Source: Erodium maritimum
Lineage: Eukaryota; Streptophyta; Magnoliopsida; Geraniales; Geraniaceae
Length of the DNA: 64,000 nt
Direction of reading: 5' to 3'
Assembly: GCA_963921825.1 (NCBI GenBank)
Contig: OY997590.1
Span: 57,588,012 to 57,652,011, forward strand
The notes beneath the pieces are model-generated. The model saw nothing but the letters and a program-made list of their open reading frames with translations. It did not search any database and had not been told where the DNA came from. Each line of letters opens with the position of its first letter. The stretch's first letter is position 1. Positions 33,200 through 44,748 of the stretch are shown piece after piece. Made by a program: the position numbers and the translations under genes.

Positions 33200-35014
33200 G
33201 TCAAACCTGCGGAAAACGGGAAAATTTAAAAATTTTAAGACAGACACTCAAGTTAAACTAAATTGACCCCGAGGTTCATACCGGACTTAAGTTGACCCCA
33301 TTATCGACCAAAGTGAGTTCCGGGGGACTTAGGGAAACTTTTTGATCAATTTGGAAAATGTTGACTTTTCGCTGGAAAAGTCAACCGAGCGACGTTTTGG
33401 TCCATTCGAGGACCGTTTTGGATCCAAAAAGCTTAGCCGTCATCGCAACGGTCTTAGTTGAGCCGTTTCCTTGTAGCCCGCCAAGTTTCGTATTTTCTTG
33501 GAAAAAGTGCCCGTTCAGGGCCCGAAACGTCCGATTTTTGCGAATCTGATTGGAAAATATCTAGTAGATATTTTCCAAAAGATGTGGGACCCACCTTTCC
33601 ACTTGTCCAACAAGTGGTGGTGTTAGTTTTGGGGGGGAAATGAGAGGTGGGAGACATAAGGGGTTCGGCCATGCCTTTTAGAAAGAGAAAAAAAAGGGTT
33701 TAGAGAGAGAAGGAGAAGAAGAAGAGAGGGAGCTAGGGTTTGTTGTCCACTATTCACGTCATCCATCCATTGGATCGTCTCAAGGCTAGGAGAAATCGAT
33801 CTCCCTTCATCCTCCTCTTGAGTAAGCACCAAACCGATTCTCGTTTTGTTAATTTTCAATTGTTAGGGTTGGGTTAAAAATGATGAGTTAGGGTTGTAGT
33901 GAGGTTGGGGGTTATTTAGAGACGTTTAGGAGGTGGTTGGAGGTGAGATTGGACGTTTTCCGGTGACCGGAAGCTCGGGAGGAGCTCCGGCCACCGTGGG
34001 TGGTGGCCGGCCGGCCATGGGGTGGCTGGCCGGAGCTGGGACCAGCCACCACCATGGTGGCGGGGCCCCAAAGTGAACCCTAGGGCCCACGGCCTAGCTT
34101 GGCCGGGTGGGGCCCACGTGCTCGGGTGCTCGGGTTTAGTGTTTGGGAGGTTCAAAACGTTCCCCGGACCATTTATCCATAACTGAATCGAAATTTGGAA
34201 TTAAATTGGAAAAGTTTTAATTAACGGGTTTTAGAAACTTTAAACGTTAATTAATTGACTCGGAAGTCGAAATTAGATTCCGTCAAGTGCATTGGGATCC
34301 TTGAATTATTCTAAGACTGTAGAAACGAAAACGGGAATTGTTGGAGTCCCGGAAGGGCATTTACAAAACCCGGGCAGATTCGCCATGTCGGGCGAATCGG
34401 GCCTTTACGGGTCCTTTATCGACAATGTCGAGTAATTGGGAAGTTTGGGAGTGATCGACATTATTGGGGTTGCGTTTGGGCGTTAAGTTTATTAAATTCC
34501 AGTTTATTTCCTGCGAGTTTAAAGTGCTTTAAAAATTGTGTTCTTTTAGATCGTGCTGCGGACTGAGGCAAAGGGAAGCTAGGCGAGTGACTAGGATCAC
34601 GCCGGGACTTAGTTGAGCACTTTTGGAGTTATATACGAGGTAGGGAAAAGTAGCCGGATCTCGGCCCTGACAAGGGAAAGTTAACAGTAGAATTGCATGT
34701 GACACCGGGGGGTCGTGGGTTGAGTAGGTTTATTTAAATATTAGAAAAGCATGATACGGGAACGTAGCTTTTATGAGAAAAGCACGTGACACTTAGTAGT
34801 GTCGTAGGAACAGAGAACTTAGCGATATTAGAATTACTGGAAGCATATGACCATGCCCGGAGGTTGACTGTTTAATTTATGTTTTGGGTGGACATGAGAG
34901 CCGTATATCATTGTTGGTGTCTTGGGTGGCCATGAGAGCCCGTGTATTATTTTTGGTGTCTTCGGTGGTCATGAGAGCCCGTGTATCATTGTTGGTGTCT
35001 TGGGTGGCCATGAG
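33200..35014 (+). repeat. 3' LTR of the gypsy element, first piece
   Basis: It starts about 28 bases inside the LTR and runs to the insertion point of the second gypsy copy at 35015. It includes an intact evening-element palindrome at 33550-33578 and the start of the 39-base array (34880-35014). The rest of this LTR resumes at about 38588. Confidence 0.85.
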
Positions 35015-38000
35015 TGTAATAACCACTCCCGGTCAACGCCAGTCAAACCTGCGAAAAACAGGAAAATTTAAAAATTTTAAGACTGACAGTTAAGTAAACC
35101 TAAAATGACCCCGAGTGTCATACCGGACTTAAGTTGACCCCGTTATTGACCAAAGTGAGTTCCGGGGGACTCAGGGCAACTTTCTGATCAATTTGGGAAA
35201 TGTTGACTTTTCGCTGGAAAAGTCAACCGAGCGACGTTTTGGTCCATTCGAGGACCGTTTTGGATCCGAAAAGCTTAGCCGTCGTCGCAGCGGTCTTAGT
35301 TGAGCCGTTTCCTTGTAGCCCGTCAAGTTTCGTAATTTCTTGGGAAAAGTGCCCGTTCGGGGCCCGAAACGTCCGTTTTTCGCAAAACTGATTGGAAAAT
35401 ATCAACTAGATATTTTCCAAAAGGTGTGGGACCCACCTTGACACTTGTCAAGTATATGGTGGTGTTAGTTTTGGGGGGAAAGTGTGTGGTTGTAAGGTGT
35501 GGCCGAGTATAAGGTTTTAAAGGAGGAAAAGTTAGTTTTGTTGTTAGTTTATTAAATTAGAAAGAAGAAGAGAGGTTTTAGACAGAGAAGGAGAAGGAGA
35601 AGAAGAGAGAAGAAGGGAGGTTGAGCTAGGGTTTGTGATCAAGCCCTTGGATCGAGTCAAAGCAAAGAGCAATCTCGTTCCCCTCGTTCTCCTCTACGGT
35701 AATACCCGAACCGATTCTCGTTTTGGTTATTTTCTTGGAAGCTAGGGTTTGAGTATAAACTAAGGCTTAGGGTTGTGTAGAGTGTGGGGAGGTGTTGGAG
35801 ACGTTTTAGAGGTGTTTGGGGGTTTAATTTCACGTTTTCCGGTGACCGGAGGCTCGGGAGGAGCTCCGGCCACCGTGGGTGGTGGCCGGCCGGCCATGAG
35901 GTGGCTGGCCGGAGCTGGCAGCAGCCACCACATGGTGGCCGAGCCTCCCCTTAAACCCTAGGGTCTCGGCCAAGTAGTGTGGGTGGGGCCCACATGCTTG
36001 GGTGCTCGGGTTTTATCGTTCGGGTGGTTTAAAACGTTCCCCGGACCATTTATCCTTAATCGAATCGAAATTTGGAATTAAATTGGAGAAGTTGTAATTA
36101 ACGGGTTTTGGAAACTTTAAACGTTAATTAATTGACTTAGAAGTCGGAATTCAATTCCGTCAAGTGCGTTGGGTTCCTTGAAATATTCTAAGGCCGTAGA
36201 AACGAAAACGGGGGCTTTTGGAGCCCCGGAAGGCAATTAACAAAACCCGGGCAGATTCGCCATGTCGGGCGAATCGGGCCTTTACGGGTCCTTTATCAAC
36301 AATGTCGAGTAATTGGGAAGTTTGGGAGTGATCGACATTGTCGGGGTTAAGTTTGGACATCGAGTTTATTGGTTTTCGGTTTATTCCTGCGAGTTGTTTA
36401 GTGACTTTAAATTGTGTTCCTTTAGATCGTGCCACGGACCGAGGCAAGGGAAAGCTGGGTGAGTGACTGAGATCATCACCGGAGCTCGTGGTTTGGCTTT
36501 TGGGAGAACACGCACGAGGTAGGGAAAAGTAGCCGGATCTCGGCCCTGACTAGGGAAAGTTAACAGTAGATTTGCATGTGACACCGGGGTGTCGTGGGTT
36601 GAGTAGGTTTAATTTAAATACTAGAAAAGCATGATACGAGGTTGTAGCGTTTATCAGAAAAGCATGTTACGGGAACTTAGTAATTATTGAGAAAAGCATG
36701 TGACACTTAGTAGTGTCGTAGGAGCAGAGAACTTAGCGTTAATTGTTTTACTGGAGGCATATGACCATGCCCGGAGGTTGTTTGTGAACTTATCGATATT
36801 AGGAGTACTGGAGGCATATGACCATGCCCGGAGGTTGATTGTGAAACTGTTGATGTTAGGACTGTTGGCGGCTTGGTTAAGCCGGAGGTTGATTGCTTAT
36901 TTGGTGTCCTGGGTGGCCATGAGAGCCCGTATTTTATTATTGAGTTTGGGTGGCCTTGAGAGCCCGTATTATTTATTGATTGAGTTTGGGTGGCCTTGAG
37001 AGCCCGTATTATTTATTGATTGAGTTTGGGTGGCCTTGAGAGCCCGTATTTTATTATCGAGTTTTGGGTGGCCTTGAGAGCCCGTATTATTTATTGATTG
37101 AGTTTGGGTGGCCTTGAGAGCCCGTATTATTTATTGATTGAGTTTGGGTGGCCTTGAGAGCTCGTATTTTATTATCGAGTTTTGGGTGGCCTTGAGAGCC
37201 CGTATTATTTATTGATTGAGTTTGGGTGGCCTTGAGAGCCCGTGTATTTGAATTGGTGTCTTGGGTGGCCATGAGAGCCCGTAGTCAATTGTTGGTGTTT
37301 TGGGTGGCCTTGAGGGCCCGTGTACTAAGGTTGGTGTCTTTGGCTGGCCTGACCGAGTTAGAGTCTCGGGGGGGTTGCAAGCTTCCTTTAGCTGGCTTAC
37401 GAGTTAGAGTCTCGGTAAGTTGCAAGCGTTCCTTATGGTTGGTGTCTTGGGAGGCCGTGAGTGCCTGTGGGGCTGTTGAGTCCGTGTCTTACTATCGGTG
37501 TGTCTTGGGAGGCCGTGAGTGCCTGTGAGTGTTGAACTTGTGTTGTTACTAGTTGATGAATTTGCGTGTGATTGTGATTGCGGATCCCGATAGGTTGCAA
37601 GCATTCTTTGGCTGGCCTGACCAAGTTTGAGTATCAACGGGTTGCAAGCATTCTTTGGCTGGCCTGACACGAGTTTGAGTAACACAGGTTGCAAGCATTC
37701 TTTGGCTGGCCTGGTCCGAGTTTGAGTAACACAGGTTGCAAGCATTCTTTGGCTGGCCTGGTCCGAGTTTGAGTATCACAGGTTGTAAGCATTCTTTGGC
37801 TAGCATGATCCGTGTTCGTGTGAGTGGGAGAGGTTACTGAGCAGCTGGTATGCGATCCTTTGTGATCTTGTTTGGTGTGCGATCCTTTGTGATCTTGTTT
37901 GGCGTTGTGTAGTCTTTCTGTCGTGTCCTTGGAGGAGGTCGTCGATAGTTGTGTCGGGTCTACATTGTGTTATCGAGTGTTGAGTCTGTTGAGGAAGGTA

Positions 38001-38587
38001 ACGGGTTGTGGGTCAGTTGGGTATTTGAGTTGGGGACTATAGTCCCAGTGTTGGGTTTGGTTTTAGTGTTACTGGCTTTGTCTGCTAATTATGTCGTAGT
38101 CAGTCTGTTATCCGTGGTGGTGAGCGAACGCTCACCCCTAGCTGCTTTTCCTACAGGTACTGTTCGTGGGACGGACTAGGTAAGCTCTTGAAGTTCATGG
38201 AGCTTGGAGCGGAGTCTGGTCTTTACTTTTGTTGAGTCTAGTGACGGATGTGTACCTTGTCCACTTGTTGGGACGTTTTTGTATTGTAAATACTACTATT
38301 ATTTTGGTAAATAAATGGAAATGTCAAAGCTTTTATTCAAAACAGGTTTTTAAGTATTCATGTTTTAAAAGTTCGCGTCCCGAGTTCGATTCGCTGAAAT
38401 TGGGGTGTGACAGCTTGGTATCAGAGCTCGAGGTTTCACACCTCGGACTGTCCGTCAATTAGGTGGGGAGGGTCGAGTCAGTGTAGACCCGTAGTGTTAT
38501 GAGTCCTGGTTGAGTTTGTGTTTATGTGCAGTGTTTTTATTGCTGGTTTGTTGATTGTTTGATTTTGCTTGAAATGTTTTTAAGCGG
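35015..38587 (+). mobile_element. Second gypsy copy: LTR, primer site and a scrap of leader
   Basis: A complete LTR at 35015-38412 (TGTAATAACC to GGGGTGTGACA, 3.4 kb) is followed by the primer site TGGTATCAGAGC (38416-38427) and about 160 bases of leader like that at 21196. It then switches in mid-sequence to outer LTR DNA at about 38588. The rest of the element, including its 3' LTR, has been deleted. Confidence 0.85.
36895..37830 (+). repeat. Expanded tandem arrays in the second gypsy LTR
   Basis: Eight or so units of 39-40 bases with core gagtttgggtggccttgaga (36943-37250) are followed by ggccgtgagtgcctgtg blocks and four or five units around gcaagcattctttggctggc (37590-37810). Copy number and unit sequence differ from the other LTRs. 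Confidence 0.88.
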
Positions 38588-39196
38588 TTCTTTGGGTGGC
38601 CTGATCCGTGTTCGAGTCTCGGCAGGTTACGAGCATTCTTTGGCTGGCCTGATCCAAGTTCGAGTCTTGGCAGGTTGTGAGCATTCTTTGGCTAGCCTGA
38701 TCCGTGTTCGTGTCTTTGGAGGAGGTCATAAATGGTTGTGTCGGGTTTACTTTACGAGTTTGAGGTTGAGTCTGTCGTGGAAGGTAATGGGTTGTGGGTC
38801 AGTTGAGTACTTGAGTTGGGGATTGTAGTCCCGGTGTTGGGCTTGGTGTTGGTGTTACTGGCTTTGTCTGCTAATTATGGCATAGTCAGTCTGTTATCTG
38901 TGGTGGTGAGCGAACGCTCACCCCTAGCTGTTTTTCCTACTGGTACTGATCACTGGACGGACTAGGTGAGCTCTTGAAGCTTGTGGAGCTAGGAGCGGAG
39001 TCCGGTCTTTATATTTTTTAGTCTAGTGACGGATACTTGTACCTTGTCCATTTGTTGGGACATTTTTGTATTGTAAATATTATTTTTGATAACTAAATGG
39101 TAATTTCAGAGTGTTTATTCAAAACAGGTTTCTAGTGCTTTTATGTTTTTAATTGTTCGCGTCCCGAGTTCGGTTTACTGAAATTGGGGCGTGACA
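38588..39196 (+). repeat. 3' LTR of the gypsy element, second piece
   Basis: Resumes in the 48-base array and runs to GGGGCGTGACA at 39196, followed by the right TSD atcta. It contains the conserved hairpin at 38905-38922. Confidence 0.88.
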
Positions 39197-39201
39197 ATCT
39201 A

Positions 39202-40962
39202 TCAATTCATTTTCATGAAAATGTAATTCTTTTATCAATGGAAATCAATTTTCGATTCCATGGTTCTCGATATGTGAGAACAATATGCATTTTCTCATTC
39301 CTTTGTTCTTCAGGTACTAACGCTTTGTTTGAACTAATGTTCTTCTTAAATCAATCTCGAGAATAAATTTATATCTTGCTCATTCACGATCTGCCTTTTT
39401 GGCAGGAGCGATTGATTCTTCCGGAATCAACGATTTTTCTTAAACCAATATTTATGTTGGAACAGATTCCGATAGTGCAGATATATTATGTTCATCATTA
39501 AAATTCGCCTAATTCTTTCTCTCTTGGAATAAATACTATTTGATCCAAGTATCCTCTCACGCTTCTGGCATGTAAAAGAGGAGTCATTTCCCGCTTTCAC
39601 AAAACTTTTAAATCTTTGTTGGTATCTTGGTATGACTTATTATTTTTGTGTATAGCATTCGGTCTGCAACATTTTCCAAATGTGCGACCTTATGTACTTC
39701 AGGTACATATGATGAGACAAAAATAATTCTTCCAAGAATATTTCATGCCTTACTTCAGGAAGGTCTTTTCTCTTCACTTCAAGATGAACGATATCGTCTC
39801 ATCAAAATGAAACTAACAGATCATGCAATAAACTTCTTGTCCTTCAGGGACTCAAGATACCAACATTGACAAGGCGATCGATTTTATATAGCGTGTCAAC
39901 AACTTAGCAAATGCAATGTTACACGATAAGACCATCTTCTGGATGTGTCTCTTATAAAGTAAGTATCAAGATACTATAAGATCATCTTCTGGATGCGTTT
40001 CTTATAAAATAAGTATGGTCATATATATCCTCATGAATTCTGTACATGAGTAACTAAAATTCCATACTAAAATTGTCTTTGGATGGTTGGACCACAAAAT
40101 ATATCTTGTGAGAAGCAACACAAAATATTTCATAGGACATTTGAACATTCCGAGATCGAAAGTTATAATGCATGCTAGAATGATCGAGGTCTCAATATTT
40201 TCCGAGTCTAGAATTACCATCATGATTTATCCCATTCACTTATGGGAATGATATACTGCCAACATGGCGAGTTTGATGGTTTTTCAGTAATAACTCATTA
40301 TTTCGGCAATGAGTATACATGAAATTAACTTCGAATACATAAGTTCATATTTTCCGACATTAATATTGTTGGAGCATATGAGATGAAGGAACAAATATTT
40401 TCTTTATAACCAAACTAATATGACGATGTTTGGCAATAGTAATATTGATATTTCTTATAGGGACTCGTCATTTAAACCTTCAATCTCTGAATAAATTTTC
40501 AGTTTTATATGAACTTCTGGCCATATAAAATCCAAAATTGCACCTTGAATCAGAATCTCGAATTTTGTGCAATTTAAGTCGGTATGAACTTCTGGTCATA
40601 TGACATTTAACAATGGTGCACATATAAGTTTCCACTTGAACGATGGTGCAATGAACTTATCTCAAATTCGGTGAAATGTTAAGTCTGTATGAACTTCTGG
40701 TCCTACGACATTCAACAATGGTGAACATGTCCGTTTCACTGGAACAAATAATTTAATGAACTTGTCTTTAACGATTTTGGAACTTCGGGTCCAAAGTATC
40801 ATCATATTTGTAAGTTTCGGGTTACAAATATACAACATTTGAATAATCAAAATTAGATATATAAAACCACACAATGAGCGAACTCATGGAGTAAAATAAT
40901 AAACGCGAGAATTAAATATAGGTATAACCGCACAACGAGCGAACTCGCGGGGTATAATAAAT

Positions 40963-40965
<3 letters not shown>
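39202..40965 (-). other. Internal region of the non-coding copia element, right part
   Basis: AT-rich with no recognisable coding domain. It contains repeats such as tatgaacttctggtcatatg (around 40508, 40583 and 40690) and accrcacaatgagcgaactc (near 40866 and 40928, again at 41390). The last part is homologous to 60221-61081. Confidence 0.6.

Positions 40966-41005
<40 letters not shown>
40966..41005. repeat. (TA)n microsatellite
   Basis: About 20 TA units directly beside the left end of the MITE. Confidence 0.95.
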
Positions 41006-41010
<5 letters not shown>

Positions 41011-41372
41011 TGGTATCAAATACAAACCACCCCTTATTGTGCAAACTACGAACTCACCAGGTGCTGACACGTGGGCGCGCACGCTGCTGGTGCGGGCGCA
41101 CAGTGCTGACACGTGGCGCGCATAGTGCTAATAGTTTGGGCGCACAGTGCTAATAGTTTGGCACCGTGCTAAACTATTAGCACTGTGCGCGCCAAACTAT
41201 TAGCATTGTGCGCGCGCGTGGTCAACACGCTCACGCGCGCGGGCAGAGGCGCGCGCGAATCTGCCACGTGTCAGCATCGCGCGCACTCTGCTGACGTCAC
41301 TTTGACCGCATCCTGTGGCTTAGTGGTTCGTAGTTTGCACAATAAGGATGGTTTTTACTGGATAGCTACCCT
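41006..41372. mobile_element. Foldback MITE of 367 bases
   Basis: The ends form an imperfect inverted repeat of about 48 bases: AGGGTTGGTATC at the left and, reversed, AGGGTAGCTATC at the right, each running into gcaaactacgaac. The target is TA-rich. The inside is GC-rich (cgcgcgc) with a nested palindrome around gtgctaatagtttgg and ccaaactattagcac (41125-41195). The superfamily is not clear. A partial second copy lies at 61082-61210. Confidence 0.75.
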
Positions 41373-41479
41373 ATATATATATATAACCACACAACGAGCG
41401 AACTCGTGGGGTAACCATAATAAATGCATTAATTAAATATATGTATAACCGCACAGCAGAGCTCTTCGTGCTGATAACG

Positions 41480-41759
41480 TGTTGTAAATCAAAACATAAA
41501 CATAAAAATATGGTATAAACCGAACCTCTCATCTTTCATATTACCATTTCACCTCATATTTTACTGTGTACAAAATATGGACCAAGTAGAGACCAGGTCC
41601 ATTTTTTTCCATATGAGAAGGAAAGTCCTATATATATAGGCAAGTAGAAAGCTTAATACATAAGCTTCTTCACAACTTGATTACACGTGGAGTAGTAATT
41701 AATTAATGTAAGTATGCTTCTTATCCATGAAGTGGTGGGGCCACAAATTGATCACAACA
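41480..41759 (-). repeat. Right (5') LTR of the non-coding copia element
   Basis: 280 bases; near copy of 13252-13531, followed by the TSD catac. The putative primer-binding sequence lies just left of it at 41462-41479. Confidence 0.88.
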
Positions 41760-41764
41760 CATAC

Positions 41765-42269
41765 GAATTAATTATATATGAATACTACTAAAACAGATTA
41801 TACATATAAGGCATCTTATTTGAGTCGGTAGAAGAGTTCAATATCTCCCATGAGATCTTGGGATCGAGTCTCATGTCATTAGTTTTATTTAATTCAAGTA
41901 TCATTAATATTTTGTATATAAAACTTACTAACATAAAGAAGACATAAGCTAGTCATAGTTGGGTTGGTAAAACTTGTCATCCTTTGACCAGGAGGTTGTG
42001 TGATCACATCACTAACCATCTTTATTAAAATTGTGTTGGCTGAAACTTAACATGGATCGTACGAAAATGGACTTAACATGGATTGGGCCATACATATGGA
42101 CATATGGATGGGCTACGGAAGTGGACTAATATCGGGGTGGGGACTACCATCCCCGGCCCCGGTCAATGCCACAAACCCACCCCGGTAGTGAAATTCCCCG
42201 CCCCGAACCCACCCCGATCGGGTCGGTGGATCGGGTCCACATTGGGATCGGGGCATATCATTATCCCTA
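41765..42269. other. Right part of the hAT element
   Basis: AT-rich sequence, then a GC-rich terminal block (42130-42255) ending in catatcattatcccta. No transposase is seen. Confidence 0.65.
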
Positions 42270-42277
42270 GTCTAAAC

Positions 42278-43770
42278 GGTGCTACGAAAATGTTGATTTC
42301 CTTTAAGTTGTTGCATGGTTTTGTGGTTAAGTTGAAGTTTGTGGTATTAATTGCATGATTTGGGTTTTTGAGCTTAATTAGCATCCAATTGTTTGTATGT
42401 GTATTCATCTATATTTAAGATACTCGATGCTAAGGCATGATTCTCTTACTTTGTGTTCATATTTTCATGTTTTTGAACCCGATTTCATGTGCTAGATATT
42501 TCATCTCTTAGATGTATATCAAGTTCTAGGTTAGAGTTGGTAAAAATGCAAACTTTAGCCATTTAGTGAACTTACTTAGGGTTTCAGACATTCACATGTC
42601 TTGATTTCCTATTGACGAGATATAAATATGCTAGGACGTGTTTTCTCGATTCTCTTGTGTGTTTCAAGCCGACCGGACGATTTAGGGATTTTCCTTATTG
42701 TTGTGTGTGCTATGTAGATTGATGTTTGGAGAGATCCATGATTCGATCTAGTGTGAGACGAGATTTCACTTTTATGTAGATTACTTACGCTTGTGTATTA
42801 CTAGAATATCATGATTTGATGTTCTATGTTGTTCGCCTTAATTATCAGAGACCATATTTATCATTGGCATTCAGTAGTTTGAATGATTAAACTAGGCGTA
42901 GCTGAGTATATTCGTTGACTATTTTAGATACTTACCCTTGAGTATTAGTAGAGTTTCGTGAGTCGTTACTCTATGTAGTTCAACATGATTACCAAACTCA
43001 TCTTGATCGGTGGTGTTCGGTTGTCAAGAAGTGACTAGGCGTAGCTAAGTGGGTTAGAAAATTTATCTGGAGTCCACTCCTACTTGTGTAGTACCAGAGT
43101 ATCGTTAGTCGATACTCTATTTATTTCTACTTGATTTTCAATGTTCGTCTTTATTGATAGCATTTGAGAATTAAGAAGTGAACTATGTGTAGCTGAGTAG
43201 ATTGGCCGAGTTGTGTAGCTATCACTAATTCTGGTAGTTGGTAGCGAGAGTGACATGCATTCGTTGTCGTTATCTTTCTTTCGAGGATTGATCGAGCTTC
43301 GCTCAAGATCATATAACTACACCCTATCCAATTGCTTTCCGATGATTGGTGGTTCGCATATCGGTCTGGGCAATGGTCTTGTGCCCTCTCCCCGTGACTA
43401 GCATGTGGTTGGTTTCTTGATATCGCATACATAGGAACTTAAGTTGTCTAAGACCATAAGGAAATAATCATTGTTTTTACACATCGTTAACCAAACCTTA
43501 CATTAATTGGAAATCGTGTTTACTTGTACCTGTGACCGACTCTTTTGTAAATCGATAACTATGTGTCTTAAGTTGTAGCGTGTACATATTTTACTTTCTG
43601 CCCTTTATTTTCCCTTTCGGGGACGTGGAAGTGACAGCCCACGTCCCCAGGTTTTAGCAAAATGCTAGTGAAACCTCTACTCCCTATGGGATCGATCGGT
43701 ACTTAACTATCACATATATTGATTGATGACCGTGTCATGATGCACGTAAAAAGAGGGTTTTGACGCAATT
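42278..43770. other. Degenerate repeat DNA right of the hAT element
   Basis: No intact gene. Stretches such as aacctctactccctatggga at 43671-43690 resemble the region beside LTRs of Athila/Tat-type gypsy elements, so this may be an old gypsy remnant (weak inference). Confidence 0.4.
42780..43200. repeat. Degenerate tandem repeat of about 145 bases, three units
   Basis: The phrase ctaggcgtagctgagt recurs at about 42893, 43037 and 43185 (diverged). Each copy is preceded by acttgtgta-type and tactctatg-type blocks at similar spacing. Confidence 0.6.
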
Positions 43771-44748
43771 TAGTATCCCAAAGAAACAAGGGGATACTAA
43801 TTCTACAAACCCAGTGAGAAGATGGTGTTTGTCGCTCGGGGTGGGGTCTTTATAGAAAAGGAATTTGTTTCCAAAGACGCCAGTGGGAGGACTGTACATC
43901 TAGAAGAAATTTAGGATGGTACAGATCCCTCTGAACCACTTGACAACCTAGTAGAAAGGGAGGAGCCAGAAGTGGTGGTAGAGCAGAAACCTATTCTTGT
44001 AGCAATTCCGAAAGGTCCAAGGCGATCTGGAAGGGTCAGTCGTACACCTATGAGATATGGTTGCTTTGTATCTAGAGGTGATAGTGAGACTATGGTGGAT
44101 CATGAGGATCCATCCACCTTTTAGGAAGTCATGGATGGACCCGACTCTGAATTATGGATGGGAACCATGAGGGAGGAAATGCATTCCATGTCGGACAACC
44201 ATGTCTAGGAACATATTGATCCCATCAATGGTGTGAGGTCCATAGGATTTAAATGGATATTCAAGGTGAAGATGGGCATGGACGACAACCCTCAAACCTA
44301 CAAAGCTCAACTGGTGGCGAAAGGTTATAGGCATATCTAAGGGATTGACTACGAGGAAACCTTCTCCCTAGTGGTAATGGTCAAATCGATCCGGATTCTT
44401 TACGCCATTGTTGCGTATCATAATCATGATATATGGAAAATGAATGTCTCATATGCCTTGAGTTGTACCTGTAGACATCAGTCTAACCCTGGTGAGGAAC
44501 ACTGGATAACGGTCAAAGCGATCCTCAAGTATTTGAGAAGAACTAAGGACACGTTTATAGTGTACGGGGGGAAAGGTGACGCTGAAGTATTCGTCAGTGG
44601 ATATGTAGACGCTAGTTTTCAGACAGATCCAGATGACTTAAGAAATCAGTCAAGATACGTGTTCACGCTGAATGGTGGAGTTTTCAACTGGAAGAGTGGG
44701 AAGACAAACATCTTCGCTGATTCCATGATAGAGGGCGAGCACATAGCG
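43771..44748 (+). pseudogene. Old copia pol remnant, left half
   Basis: Related to the pol of the full-length copia copies but clearly diverged. It holds the end of integrase, the start of RT (FKWIFKVKM, YKAQLVAKGYR, DYEETFSLV) and RNase H (NPGEEHW onward to EGEHIA). Most of RT is deleted near 44447, between MNV and SYALSC. In-frame stops occur (for example TAG near 44122). The frame is cut by the gypsy solo LTR at 44749 and resumes at 56651. Confidence 0.85.

Larger units (their letters stand above)
16678..39196 (+). mobile_element. Ty3/gypsy retrotransposon (chromovirus-like), heavily nested
   Basis: A long-LTR gypsy element with a perfect TSD atcta (16673-16677 and 39197-39201). Order: 5' LTR 16678-21180 with a copia solo LTR inside; primer binding site 21184-21195; leader; broken gag-pol 22145-24741; a copia element 24742-33199; 3' LTR in two pieces, 33200-35014 and about 38588-39196, around a second truncated gypsy copy. 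The right part of pol (rest of RT, RNase H, integrase) and the first bases of the 3' LTR are deleted at the copia junction. Gag-pol style fits the Tekay/Del type; the chromodomain region is lost, so the lineage cannot be confirmed. Confidence 0.85.
13252..41759 (-). mobile_element. Non-coding copia-type LTR element (LARD-like), minus orientation
   Basis: Two 280-base LTRs at 13252-13531 and 41480-41759 (TGTTG..CAACA) flank the element, with a perfect 5-base TSD catac at 13247-13251 and 41760-41764. A purine-rich tract lies beside the left LTR (minus strand tcaagggggag, 13532-13542), so the element reads right to left. Beside the right LTR, ctcttcgtgctgataacg (41462-41479) is in the primer-binding-site position; I did not assign the tRNA. 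Without the nested gypsy element it is about 6 kb. I recognise no gag or pol, so it would depend on a helper. LTRs differ by roughly ten changes by eye. Confidence 0.8.
12887..42269. mobile_element. Non-autonomous hAT-type DNA transposon, split by nested retroelements
   Basis: The left end is TAGGGATGGCAACGGGG; the right end, read in reverse, is TAGGGATAATGATATG. An exact 8-base TSD gtctaaac lies at 12879-12886 and 42270-42277; TSD length and ends match the hAT superfamily (Ac/Tam3 type). Without the retroelement at 13252-41759 it is about 870 bases with GC-rich ends and no transposase, so it is non-autonomous. The inverted termini are short, only about seven matching bases, so the call rests mainly on the TSD. 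Confidence 0.75.
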
